A DNA stretch of 64,000 bases from Bacteroidaceae bacterium (GTDB taxonomy: Bacteria > Bacteroidota > Bacteroidia > Bacteroidales > Bacteroidaceae), in NCBI GenBank assembly GCA_024697785.1, contig JAILEU010000079.1, forward strand, positions 1 through 64,000, in the 5' to 3' direction. The position numbers and the translations under genes were made by a program. How positions within the stretch are numbered: the first letter of the stretch is position 1; the number at the start of each line of letters is the position of its first letter. This document shows, piece after piece, positions 10,682 to 20,100 of the stretch. Under the pieces are notes generated by a model. The model did no database searches. It had not been told where the DNA came from and saw only the letters and a program-made list of their open reading frames with translations.

Positions 10682-10752
10682 GGTGAGTTGGCCGAGCGGT
10701 TAGGCAACGGTCTGCAAAACCGTGTACAGCAGTTCGATTCTGCTACTCACCT
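10682..10752 (+). tRNA. tRNA-Cys(GCA)
   Basis: GGTGAGT...ACTCACC acceptor; anticodon loop CTGCAAA; T arm CAGTTCGATTCTG. Confidence 0.93.
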
Positions 10753-10755
10753 CAC
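10741..10755 (+). other. attL core (3' end of tRNA-Cys)
   Basis: TGCTACTCACCTCAC identical to 59051-59065. Confidence 0.88.
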
Positions 10756-10765
10756 TTATGATTCG

Positions 10766-10796
10766 GATAGCCATCCCGCAAAACGGGGTGGCTATC
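10766..10796 (+). terminator. Hairpin just inside attL (possible substitute terminator for tRNA-Cys)
   Basis: GATAGCCATCCCG-CAAAA-CGGGGTGGCTATC followed by GGTAGTTTT. Confidence 0.55.
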
Positions 10797-10948
10797 GGTA
10801 GTTTTAAGAGGATGTGTAAGTTACGATGGGCAGAAAATAGGAATTTTTTCGTACTTCCGTGCAACAGTTCGGACGAATGGGCTGCAAAACGGTCTACACA
10901 GGGACAAAACAACATACATATTTCGCAGATAAATAAAACATTATAGCC

Positions 10949-12109
10949 ATGAACGTAACATTCTACATTAGGAAAACCAACAAGGAGGACGAGGTGGGAA
11001 CGGTGTCCTATTCGTTCTACGTGAAAAGAGAGAAAGTAAACCGCACTACGAAGCTGCGCGTCCACGAGAAGGACTGGGACGAACGGCGCGAACGCCTCCG
11101 CCGTGGGGCCGAGCATGCCGCGGACTACAACCTTATCCTGGACAAGATAGCCGCACGCATAACCGACGTCGAGGTGCGCTTCCGCCTGATGAACCGCAAC
11201 CCCACGAGAGAGACGTTCATGCGTGCGCTCTTCAGGCCGTGCGACTACGACAACTTCTTCGACTACGTGGACAGCATACGGGCGAGGGATGCGCGTCTGG
11301 GCGTGAGCACGCGGAAGACGGAGAAGACGGTCTTCGACAAGCTCCGGCAGTTCCGGCCCGGGCTGGCCATCGAGGAGATAGACCGGCAGTTCCTCGACGA
11401 GTTCCTCGCCTGGCTGATGAAGGACCGCGACAACAACCTGAACACGGCCAACAAGAATATCTCCGTGCTGCGCAAGTATGTGCTGGCGGCGAAGCGCGAC
11501 GGATACATCGACACGGATCCCTTCGAGGGCTGGCGCATGCCGCGGCGGCAGCCGTCGGTGGTGTTCCTCACGGAGGAGGAGCTGCAGCGCCTGGTGGAGA
11601 TGTACCGCGACAGCAACTACGACTACCTCCACCACCGCGCGCTGGAGACGTTCCTCTTCCTCTGCTTCTCGAGCCTCCACATCGGCGATGCGCGCCAGCT
11701 CACCATCGAACAGTACGGCGACGGGACGTTCACCTACCGGCGCAAGAAGCTGGAGACACGCACCATGACCGACATCATCGTGCCCATCAGCGAGCCCATG
11801 CGCACCCTCACCGCCAACATGGTGGGCACGCGGCGCCGTGGGCCGGTCATCGTCGGCGCTCCCTCGGACCAGGCCATGAACCGGGCCCTGAAGGACATCG
11901 CCGACGATGCACGCATCAACAAGAACCTCTCGCTGAAGGTGGGACGACACACGTTCGCCACCATCTTCCTCCGGAGGACGCACGACCTGCTGTCGCTGAA
12001 GAGCATCCTCGGACACGCGGACATCAAGGACACGCTGGTCTATGCCCACGTGATGGACGAAGATAAGAGGACGGGGGTTCATACGGCCTTCGGGGAATTC
12101 GATGTATAA
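10949..12109 (+). CDS. int: Tyrosine recombinase / phage integrase
   Basis: C-terminal catalytic motifs GRHTFATIF, LGHADIKDTLVYAHV. Confidence 0.92.
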   Translation: MNVTFYIRKTNKEDEVGTVSYSFYVKREKVNRTTKLRVHEKDWDERRERLRRGAEHAADYNLILDKIAARITDVEVRFRLMNRNPTRETFMRALFRPCDYDNFFDYVDSIRARDARLGVSTRKTEKTVFDKLRQFRPGLAIEEIDRQFLDEFLAWLMKDRDNNLNTANKNISVLRKYVLAAKRDGYIDTDPFEGWRMPRRQPSVVFLTEEELQRLVEMYRDSNYDYLHHRALETFLFLCFSSLHIGDARQLTIEQYGDGTFTYRRKKLETRTMTDIIVPISEPMRTLTANMVGTRRRGPVIVGAPSDQAMNRALKDIADDARINKNLSLKVGRHTFATIFLRRTHDLLSLKSILGHADIKDTLVYAHVMDEDKRTGVHTAFGEFDV

Positions 12110-12144
12110 AACGTGTGCGAAGAGACACATGGCGGTCACATGAA

Positions 12145-12429
12145 TCATGGCCACCTCTTTTCAACCTTAATGGAAGCCAGTCGCAGGAAGTCGCGACGGA
12201 TGCCCCAGATGGTCTTGATCAGGTCCAGCTTATCGATGCCTTCGCCCACCTCGATCTCCTCACTGAGGATAAGGTCGGCAAGATGCTCCATGTCCTCGGC
12301 ATCGTCTTCTGCCCAGCCGCAGACATCGGCCAGCGTCGCCAGTTCGGACTCGCCGAGCTCGGCCGTATAGCCGCAGAGGTCAATGCTGGCCACCTGACGT
12401 ACTACGGCGGTCGGTTCATTAGCACTCAT
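12145..12429 (-). CDS. Hypothetical acidic small protein
   Basis: 94-aa ORF overlapping the upstream gene by 4 bp on the same strand. Confidence 0.55.
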   Translation of the reverse strand: MSANEPTAVVRQVASIDLCGYTAELGESELATLADVCGWAEDDAEDMEHLADLILSEEIEVGEGIDKLDLIKTIWGIRRDFLRLASIKVEKRWP

Positions 12430-12917
12430 ACGGCACCTCCTTCCTGGTCGTCATCGTCCGACGTCGAGTCGTCGACCTCGTCGTCATCGTCCGACGGCGA
12501 GTCGTCGACCTCGTCGAACAGCAGGCCGCAGGTATAGACATCAAAAGGATCCGCCCAGAGCAGGTCGCCCGATTCGCTGTGGTCGAGGACGTAGCTCACG
12601 GGGGTTGATGTGACAGAAAGCACCGCCTCATAGCTCCAGCTGTGGTCCGAAATGGGACAGACGCAGCGGAGGCGGGGCGTCCTTTCACGGCCTCCCAGAT
12701 AGGTCTCTATGTGGAACTGGATGCCGAACTCCCTGGACACCTCTTCGGCCTTGCGGCGCAGGTCGGCCACAATGAACGGCCACGAAGAGTCGGGGACGAG
12801 GCAGCTGTCGTAACGCATGAAGGCATAACGCTGCAGCTTGTCGTAGGCAGCAGCCGGCTCGGGAAGCGGATTCATGCCGACCTCGAGGAAAAACAGTCTG
12901 TCGTTCTGGTGTCTCAT
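12426..12917 (-). CDS. Hypothetical protein with repetitive acidic C-terminus
   Basis: Start trimmed to MRHQNDRLFF (12917), ATGA overlap with the upstream ORF; tail DEVDDSPSDDDDEVDDSTSDDDDQE. Confidence 0.6.
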   Translation of the reverse strand: MRHQNDRLFFLEVGMNPLPEPAAAYDKLQRYAFMRYDSCLVPDSSWPFIVADLRRKAEEVSREFGIQFHIETYLGGRERTPRLRCVCPISDHSWSYEAVLSVTSTPVSYVLDHSESGDLLWADPFDVYTCGLLFDEVDDSPSDDDDEVDDSTSDDDDQEGGAV

Positions 12918-13183
12918 AAGGCACCTCCTTCCATGCTGCCCACGAGGCCGAGGATGACGAGGAACAGGAGCACGCCGGCGTAGCACGCCAGCACCTGCAG
13001 GCGGGTGAACGCCTCGCCCGTGATGCGCACCCACAGACGGCTGGGACGGCGCAGCCAGGCGCGAAGGCGCACGGACAGGGATGCGACGGATTGTTTGACA
13101 CTGGCCACCGTGTCGGTGACGTTTCTTCTCTCTCTGACCGGAACTAAGGTGAAGCCGGTCACCACCTTCAATGACTGTTGCAT
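12914..13183 (-). CDS. Small predicted membrane protein
   Basis: Start at MQQSLKVV; hydrophobic segment LACYAGVLLFLVILGLVG. Confidence 0.55.
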   Translation of the reverse strand: MQQSLKVVTGFTLVPVRERRNVTDTVASVKQSVASLSVRLRAWLRRPSRLWVRITGEAFTRLQVLACYAGVLLFLVILGLVGSMEGGAL

Positions 13184-13186
13184 TGT

Positions 13187-13252
13187 GTATGTTTTGTTAG
13201 CAAGGCAGACAAAAAGAACGGCTGCCGATCCGTTGCTAACAAAACATACGAC
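13187..13252 (-). other. Long stem-loop in the 5' leader upstream of 13183
   Basis: GTATGTTTTGTTAGCAA ... TTGCTAACAAAACATAC, 17-bp perfect inverted repeat enclosing GGCAG/CTGCC. Confidence 0.8.
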
Positions 13253-13424
13253 GGTGCCCTTCGGCATCAGTTGGTTTTCGGATGGCAGCCGCCTCTGTTT
13301 CGTACAACATCATTTTCTTGAATTCGAGAAAATGATCGAGGGCATAAAGAAGGCCCATTTCGCGATGGGCGTCTCTGCGACGCCGGAGGGACGGTGGCTG
13401 ACCGTCATATGTATGTTAGCGCTG

Positions 13425-13456
13425 CAAAGGTAGGGGATATTTACTAACTAACCAAA
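13425..13456 (-). promoter_or_regulatory. Bacteroidetes-type promoter (-33 TTTG, N20, -7 TACCTTTG)
   Basis: Reverse complement of CAAAGGTA (13425-13432) and CAAA (13453-13456). Confidence 0.6.
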
Positions 13457-13594
13457 GAAAACAGCGGAAATTTTCGAAAAATTTCCCGAAACATGCTGCA
13501 CAACATAAAAATCCCCGGCGGACTGACCGTCGGGGATGCGCGCAGGAAGCGAGTTTCGCGCCGTCAAACAAAAACGCAACTTTTTTTTGCAATT

Positions 13595-14002
13595 CTATTC
13601 TTGTGCGCCAACCGCAAATTTATAGTCTTCCTGAATGGTGTTGGACACGTCAAAAGAGGGGAGGATGATGTTGCCCATCATAGTTCCCTCAGTCTTACAG
13701 TGCAGTATTCCGCGTGATGTTCCTATGGTCTGGACTACAAAATACTCCATTGTCTGCTTGGGGATAGTAATCATTCCATCAGCCATGCAAGCGTTCCAAT
13801 CTTCGGGGAATATGGCAAACTCACAGAATACCGACAGGATCATAAAGCACGTATCCTGTTCATAAAAGGAAAAGCTCGCAAGCACTCCTATCTGCTTCTG
13901 GGCGGGAGCGTGTTTGGGAGTTATGGTCAAGCGTACTTCATATTCACCAGGGACAGGCGCTTGTGTAAGTATCGCAAACTGCTCTACAGTGATTTTTACC
14001 AT
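13595..14002 (-). CDS. SecB-like chaperone-family protein (tentative)
   Basis: MVKITVEQFAIL...EFAIFPEDWNACMADGMITIPKQTMEYFVVQTIGTSRGILHCKTEGTMMGNIILPSFDVSNTI resembles the SecB-like layout (late TxRGxLxxKTE...ILPxxxV segment). Confidence 0.5.
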   Translation of the reverse strand: MVKITVEQFAILTQAPVPGEYEVRLTITPKHAPAQKQIGVLASFSFYEQDTCFMILSVFCEFAIFPEDWNACMADGMITIPKQTMEYFVVQTIGTSRGILHCKTEGTMMGNIILPSFDVSNTIQEDYKFAVGAQE

Positions 14003-14013
14003 TCTAATCCGTA

Positions 14014-14445
14014 TCATGCGGCCTTTCTGTTTTGATTTGGCATAATAGTTTCAAACGATTCGGAGGAGGACGAAACCACGGATTCCTGATTCTCGGATTC
14101 ATAGGTTACATGTCCCTCCCAAATGACAGCACAGCTGGTAATAATCAAGGGAATGGAAACCAGAGTGCCTTGGAAGACCTCGGCATGTCCAGAAAGACGG
14201 AAGAGTCTTTCTTCGTCGCAGAATAGGGGGGCATCGTCGGGGAACATCAGATTCATCTCATCCTCAAAGCTCATCGACTCCCTGCAGAACGCTTCGTTGT
14301 CTTCTATGACTGCCGATGGGGAGTAAGATACAAGATAGCGGTCCCGAGCATCGCTGTACTCAAACTTGATGGTAAGCCATTCGTATTTTCTTACCATCTC
14401 CTTTGCCCAATCGCGGAGGGCCTGCCCAATCTTATCTTTATTCAT
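14014..14445 (-). CDS. Uncharacterised middle gene of the HEPN cassette
   Basis: 143-aa ORF overlapping the HEPN stop by 4 bp and directly abutting the SecB-like gene. Confidence 0.6.
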   Translation of the reverse strand: MNKDKIGQALRDWAKEMVRKYEWLTIKFEYSDARDRYLVSYSPSAVIEDNEAFCRESMSFEDEMNLMFPDDAPLFCDEERLFRLSGHAEVFQGTLVSIPLIITSCAVIWEGHVTYESENQESVVSSSSESFETIMPNQNRKAA

Positions 14446-14837
14446 GATGCTGTTTTAATGAACCTGTTAAGTTGTGAGACCAACCTTTCCGCCTGCGATT
14501 TGCAGTCAACTCCCTCGTCGAGCGTAAAAACCCTGCCGGTGTAGTCCGCTTCCTTTCTCTTTTCTTTCAAGTCTCTGAAATCTTGGGCGAATTGCCTTTC
14601 TTCTTTGTAATCCTTAATCTTGTTTTTTATCTTATCCAGTATCAATTCATGTGAGTCCTTGCTCCTCGTCAACGCCTTCTGTTCTTCATACGAAATTGGG
14701 TCGTCAATCGCATTGGCCAGCTTGTAACACATCAGCTGAAGAACCCCGTAATAGGAACAATGCACGCTTTGCGTAGGACATCTCTGTTCAATGAGAATCT
14801 GGGCAGCATGCAACGTGGCATCTGATTTTTTCTTCAT
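14442..14837 (-). CDS. HEPN-domain protein (UPF0332-like)
   Basis: SVHCSYYGVLQLMCYKLA...SHELILDKI...DFRDLKEKRKEADY: HEPN/UPF0332 pattern with R..ADY; RSKDSH also fits RX4H. Confidence 0.65.
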   Translation of the reverse strand: MKKKSDATLHAAQILIEQRCPTQSVHCSYYGVLQLMCYKLANAIDDPISYEEQKALTRSKDSHELILDKIKNKIKDYKEERQFAQDFRDLKEKRKEADYTGRVFTLDEGVDCKSQAERLVSQLNRFIKTAS

Positions 14838-14882
14838 GTGGTTTGACGGTATGCGGTATTGGTATCCAGCTCAAATTCGATG

Positions 14883-14914
14883 CAAAGATATAACTAACTT
14901 ACTAACCACACAAA
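14883..14914 (-). promoter_or_regulatory. Bacteroidetes-type promoter for the HEPN cassette (TTTG-N20-TATCTTTG)
   Basis: CAAAGATA (14883-14890) and CAAA (14911-14914) on the + strand. Confidence 0.6.
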
Positions 14915-14958
14915 AAAAACAATGTTAATTTTTTCGTTTCATGAAGAAATCCCTTGCG

Positions 14959-17166
14959 TCAGTAGGCGGTGGCGGTGCGGGTGACGGTGACCTCGGTGGA
15001 CGAGGTACGGGTGGACTCGCCCTTCTCCCAATGGTTCCAGCCTGTGCGCTTGTAGCTGTAATGACAGTCGAGCACCAGCCGGTAGGTGTAGGTGAAGTGG
15101 GCGATGGAGGCCACCTGCTCGGCCGTGGGCAGCTCTGCATCGTTGGTGATATGCTTCCCAATTTCGGTCCAGGTGCACTCGAGTATCTCGATGGTGGCGC
15201 CCGGGTACTGCGTCTCGAGCGCGCTGCGCGCGTCCTGCAGCAGGGCGGCGCGGACGGCATCCTCATTGCTGTCCACGGCCCAGTAGCCTGCTGGTCGTGC
15301 GACGTCGGCAACGGGGACGGGCTCGGAGGGCGACAGTTCTTTCATCGTGCGCAGGGTGACGCCACGGGTGGCGTGACGGGAGAGCGGGAAGGCCTGGCTG
15401 AGGGTGTCTATGAGCACGGGCTGGCCGAAGAGCGTCTTAGGCCTTGCGAAATCGGCCACGTCGGCGGCATATATGCCGTGCAGCCGTGTCTCCACGCGGC
15501 GGTTGGAGTAGCGCAGCAGACGGTCGTAGGCTGCCCAGTACTGGGCATAGGCGCCGCTCTCGCCGACGTAGAGAAGGCTGCTGTGGTAGGGGTTGCCAAA
15601 GCTGTCCACGAAGTGGCTGCCGTCGGGGGCGTAGCAGAGGGGACTGCCGTAGAAGAGCCCGTAGGGCTGTCCGTCGCCGGGGGTGACGAAGTCCCCATGG
15701 GCGAAGCAGAGGGCAAGGTCGGTGGAGCGGGTGAGGGTGTCGTCGTCCTGGGCAGAGGCGGCAAGCTGTGTGTGGGCATTGCGCACGCCACTCAGGTAGA
15801 GAGGCAGCGCAAAGAGGTTGAAGGGAGGCAGACCGCCGACGGTGGCCGTGCCGCGGTACTGGTACATGGGGACGAGGGTGTCGGCACCGTCCACCGCCTC
15901 GGCTGCCACCCTGTCCGTGCGGCGGTTCCAAGGCCAGTGCATCGAGGTGAAGAAGGTCTTGTGCATCTGCGTCTCGCCGTTCATGAAGATGGTGCCGGTG
16001 AACAGATCCTGCTCGTACTTCGGCACGCCTTTCACAAGACGGCCGCCGGCATTGGTGTCGGTGAGCGCACCGTACTTCGTCAGGAACGTGGCAAAGCTCT
16101 CCTCGCGTGTGTCGCCGTAGGTGTAGCTGCTCTTGCTGGAGAGCACCAGCTGGCGGGGCTCGTTGAAGTCAAGCGCCGGACGCGAGGCATGGAAGGGGGT
16201 GAGGTCGTCGTCGGGCTCCGCTGCCAGCGTGTCGCGCACCAGCACGCAGCGGGCCGTCTGGCTGCCGCCATCGAGATAGAACACCGCGCCGAAGTGCGCC
16301 CTCAACGTGTCAAGCAGCTCGTTGACGGTGCAGTCCGGCAGCAGGTCGGCATAGGAGAGCGAGCCGGTGACAATGGCGTCGGCCGTGTTGTTCAGCATCA
16401 CAAGGTGGCGGAGCTGGGGGTCGGTGTCGAAGACGTTGTCGGCAAGCACGTAACCGTAGCAGTCGAAGAGGATGCGGAGGAACCGCCCCACCTTCAGGAA
16501 CGGCGTGATGCCGTAGCCGCGCGGCACAAGCACCGTGTTGCCCTTCGCGCTGTCACCCACAGCCACCGTGCGCTCGGCACTATATAATGTAGTGCCGATG
16601 AGGTCTCCAGGGCGGCGCACAGTGTCGTCGCGATACACTTCGTTGAGCACCGTGCAGACGGGGATGGCGTCTGCGCCTGCATCGTCCGCGGGTTCATCGA
16701 ACTCAACGGCCACCGGGAAGACGTGGTAGTCCAGCTCCACTTCCCGGCGATAGCAGGCGTTCATCAGCCCGATGAGCGTGCCCAGCGGGTCGATGTCGTC
16801 GGGCGTATAGACGGGAAGCCCGGGGATGTCGCGGAGCTTGCGGTCGGCCCACTCGGCATACACCAGGCTTTCATCCGTCCCGAGGGAGACGGCGATGCCG
16901 TCATCGGACACGCCGACCAGGTTAATCTTGCAACGGCGCCAATAGACGCCGTCGGCAAAGGCGCCATCGCGCACGTCGTGACGGGTGGCGGCATCGATAC
17001 GCCCGGGGAAGCCGAGCAGCCGCATGTTGTGGGGTGTCGCGGGAAGCGTCACAGGGAGGGACTGGCTGCCCCGCTCGTTGAACAGCGGCGAGGTGAGGCC
17101 CCACTCCAATGTGCAGTTGCGAGGGAGGTCGAGGACCTCGTCGCCGATGTAGATCTTCAGAGCCAT
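14959..17166 (-). CDS. Phage tail-associated protein downstream of tape measure
   Basis: 735-aa ORF directly after tape measure; MALKIYIGDEVLDLPRNCTLEWGLTSPLFNERGSQSLPVTLPAT. Confidence 0.65.
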   Translation of the reverse strand: MALKIYIGDEVLDLPRNCTLEWGLTSPLFNERGSQSLPVTLPATPHNMRLLGFPGRIDAATRHDVRDGAFADGVYWRRCKINLVGVSDDGIAVSLGTDESLVYAEWADRKLRDIPGLPVYTPDDIDPLGTLIGLMNACYRREVELDYHVFPVAVEFDEPADDAGADAIPVCTVLNEVYRDDTVRRPGDLIGTTLYSAERTVAVGDSAKGNTVLVPRGYGITPFLKVGRFLRILFDCYGYVLADNVFDTDPQLRHLVMLNNTADAIVTGSLSYADLLPDCTVNELLDTLRAHFGAVFYLDGGSQTARCVLVRDTLAAEPDDDLTPFHASRPALDFNEPRQLVLSSKSSYTYGDTREESFATFLTKYGALTDTNAGGRLVKGVPKYEQDLFTGTIFMNGETQMHKTFFTSMHWPWNRRTDRVAAEAVDGADTLVPMYQYRGTATVGGLPPFNLFALPLYLSGVRNAHTQLAASAQDDDTLTRSTDLALCFAHGDFVTPGDGQPYGLFYGSPLCYAPDGSHFVDSFGNPYHSSLLYVGESGAYAQYWAAYDRLLRYSNRRVETRLHGIYAADVADFARPKTLFGQPVLIDTLSQAFPLSRHATRGVTLRTMKELSPSEPVPVADVARPAGYWAVDSNEDAVRAALLQDARSALETQYPGATIEILECTWTEIGKHITNDAELPTAEQVASIAHFTYTYRLVLDCHYSYKRTGWNHWEKGESTRTSSTEVTVTRTATAY

Positions 17167-17190
17167 ATATCAAAGACTGTCTTTAAGGTA

Positions 17191-20100
17191 CTAACGCTTA
17201 TCCCTGCGGGTGAACGGGGCTTCGCTGCGGCTCCGCAGGTCTTCTGCCTTGTCGATATCCGTAAGGAGGACGTAGGCCTTCAGGAGGGTGGGCCATGCGC
17301 GCATGAGGGCCTTGATGTCGTCGAGACGCTCCAGCACGGCCGTGTCATCAGAACCTGACACGTGCGATGCTTTCGGGGGGAGCGCCGCGTAGTTGCCTTC
17401 AGCACGCTGGGGGACCGTGCCCCTGCGGGCGTCGTTGATCGCATCGACGACCAGGCCGTAGTTCACATGAGCCTGCAGGCGGCGGAGGTCGGTAGCATTG
17501 ACAATCAGTTCCGCCCCGCTCTCAGCGATCAGGGCGGGCTGACTGACGATGCCCGTCTGGGGACGGCCTACCCACGGCACATGTGAATAGGTCTTGCCGT
17601 CCGATGCTCCGATGACGTCGTAGCGGCCGGAGGCATACTGCACGACGCGCTCCATCGCAGCCGGCGCCGCCGACGCCGCCGGACCGGCGGAGGGTCCCGA
17701 CGACAGACTCATGGCCTTGACCTTATTATATTCAGCCAGGGCAGAGACGTACTGCGCCGCACCCGTGGCCGCCAACATGGTGGCTGCTACGGCACCGGCC
17801 ACAGGACCGAGCTGGGCAAAGCCGGTCATGATGGCCACCGCCGTGTCGGCCGTGATCTGCGACAGCTTCATGACCAGGTTCGAGAGGGCGTACTTTTTCT
17901 GGATCTCGAGCTTGGCATTGGCCTGCTCGGTCTCCAGGGCCTGCGTATCCTCGCCGTTGTTCTCGGCGGCACGGATAAGCACTTCGTACTTGGCCTCCAC
18001 AGCATCGATCTCGGCCTGCTGCAGGGCAGCGACGGCATCCGATGCTACGCTGTGCAGCCGGTCGTAGTAGGCACGTGCCTCAGAGAGGCGCAGCTCGCGC
18101 AGCGCCCGCTCATGCTCGGCCTCGGTCATGTACTTATACTTCAGGTAGAGGTCGAGTTCCTTACGCTTCAGCTCGTACTCGCTGGCGATGCTGTCCTGCG
18201 TCAGCATGCCGTGCCACTTCTCCTCGGCGGTGAGCTCGCGCCGCTCTTCCTGGAAGGCGCGGCGCCGGGAGTCGCGCTTCAGCTTGTCGCTCTCGTCGAA
18301 GTACCACTGGTCGAGTGCCAGCATCGCCTGCTGGTAGAGCTGATAGGCCTGCAGGTTGGCCGCCTGACGCTCCTGCTCGTCCTGATAGAGCTTCTCGTTC
18401 GCAGCCAGCACCGCCTGATAGTACTCTTCCAGGGACTGCTGCTTCTGTGCGTATTCATTATCGACGGCGTCGAAGGGACGGGCACGACGGCTCACCAGGT
18501 CGCGCCCTTCTTCCAGCTTCTTAAGACTATTCTGCATGACCTCTTCAATCCGGATGCGAGCCTTCGCCGACTCATCGGCGGCCTTCTCGCGCTCGCGATG
18601 GATGCTGCGCAGCTTCTTCGTGCGCTGCCCTTCCTGATCGGTCTCCACGCGGCTCATCTCGGCGTGGTACGACGTGAACAGTCCGGACAGCTGCTCGTAG
18701 TGCGTGCGGTCAAGCTCGGCCATGCGGACATTGTACTGTTCCTTGGTGACAAGCTTCTGCGCCAGCTGTCGCTCGAAGTTCCGCTTGTCATCCTCGTACT
18801 GCTCGTTGAGCAGCGTGATCAGCCCGTTCTCGCCTTCGTACTTCTCGACGAGGATATCAAAAGCGGTACTTACATCACCTCCGTCATCGCCTCCGTCATC
18901 GCCACCGCCACCGCCGGTGCTTGAAGTGGCGATAAAAAAGCCATCGGCCTCAATCTGTTGAGTTATCTCACGTATCGCAGCAGCATACTGACGCAATTCC
19001 TCTTCAGTCTTTATCCTAACATTACGCGCTTTGTTATAAGCATCTTCCAATGATTTGTCCACGGCATTGGCATTGGAGGCAATGGATCGAGTTCCTGGCG
19101 TTGACAATTTCTGTTGCGCTTGGAACATTGTTTCCCTCTTGGAAGAATTCCAAAGACGCTTGGATTTCTCTTCTTCCTCTTGCAAGCCGGGAAGTTCACG
19201 CTCCAGCCTCATTTGTTCTTTGGTGAGCTTCAGGAGTTCTTCCTTGGCCGCCTCGAGACGGATAGCTTTGGTTAGATTATCAATGTATGTCGTGAGGGCT
19301 GTATTATTGTCATTGATAAGCGTGTTCTCTTTCGTAAGTGCCCCATGATAGTCGGGTACAATCTTCTTCAGCTCGTTCAGCGCGGACAAACGTTGGTTGT
19401 AGGTTAGGGCATTATTGTGTATGGCATCGTTGAGGATTTTTATACGTGCTGCCTCTTCTGCCATACCGTCAGCCGTTATCTTGGCAATCTCGTTCATGCT
19501 GCGTTGCGCTACGGTCACCTCGCGCGTATGTTTAGCATAGTTTCTCAGGAACGAAACAGCAATCGTCAATACGGTTAAAAAGGCTCCAAGGGGATTTGCC
19601 TTAATTGTAGCCCACAATGTCCTAAAACTCTTCTCCAGTGTTTTCGTCCAGAAAACCTTCAGTTTGTCTGCTATGACAGCCCTATTCACCATTATGGTAT
19701 ATGCTGAGAGGGCAATAGTTGCCGTTGCAATTGCAGTTCCGTAACGGGCAATTAAAGTGACTGTTTCGGAGATTATCTTCAATGAAATCGTCCCTAACGA
19801 ATAAATACTCGCAACGACCGGCTGGAGCTTTTCACCGAGCTCCACGCGCAGCGCCTGAATCTGCTTGATGTGTTTCTCGCGCTTGGCCTGAAGGGTATTA
19901 TTCATCACATCGAACTCATGCTGCGCCTCAATATTCTCGGCATAGGCTTCACTGGCTTGCTGCTGGGCTATGCGAATCTTGTCGGTATGCTGCGCCAAAG
20001 TGGTAAGCACTTGAACAGCGCGTTTACCGCTCATATTCATCTCGTCGAACATGGGTGCAATCTCCATAAGGCCGCCACGGTCATTCATTTTCTGAATGAA

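Noticed and set aside
10700-12154. 484-aa minus-strand ORF
   Set aside because: Antisense to the clear integrase gene and spans the tRNA
14941-16587. Long ORF on + strand (548 aa)
   Set aside because: Antisense to the tail protein 14959..17166; low-complexity translation typical of GC-rich antisense frames
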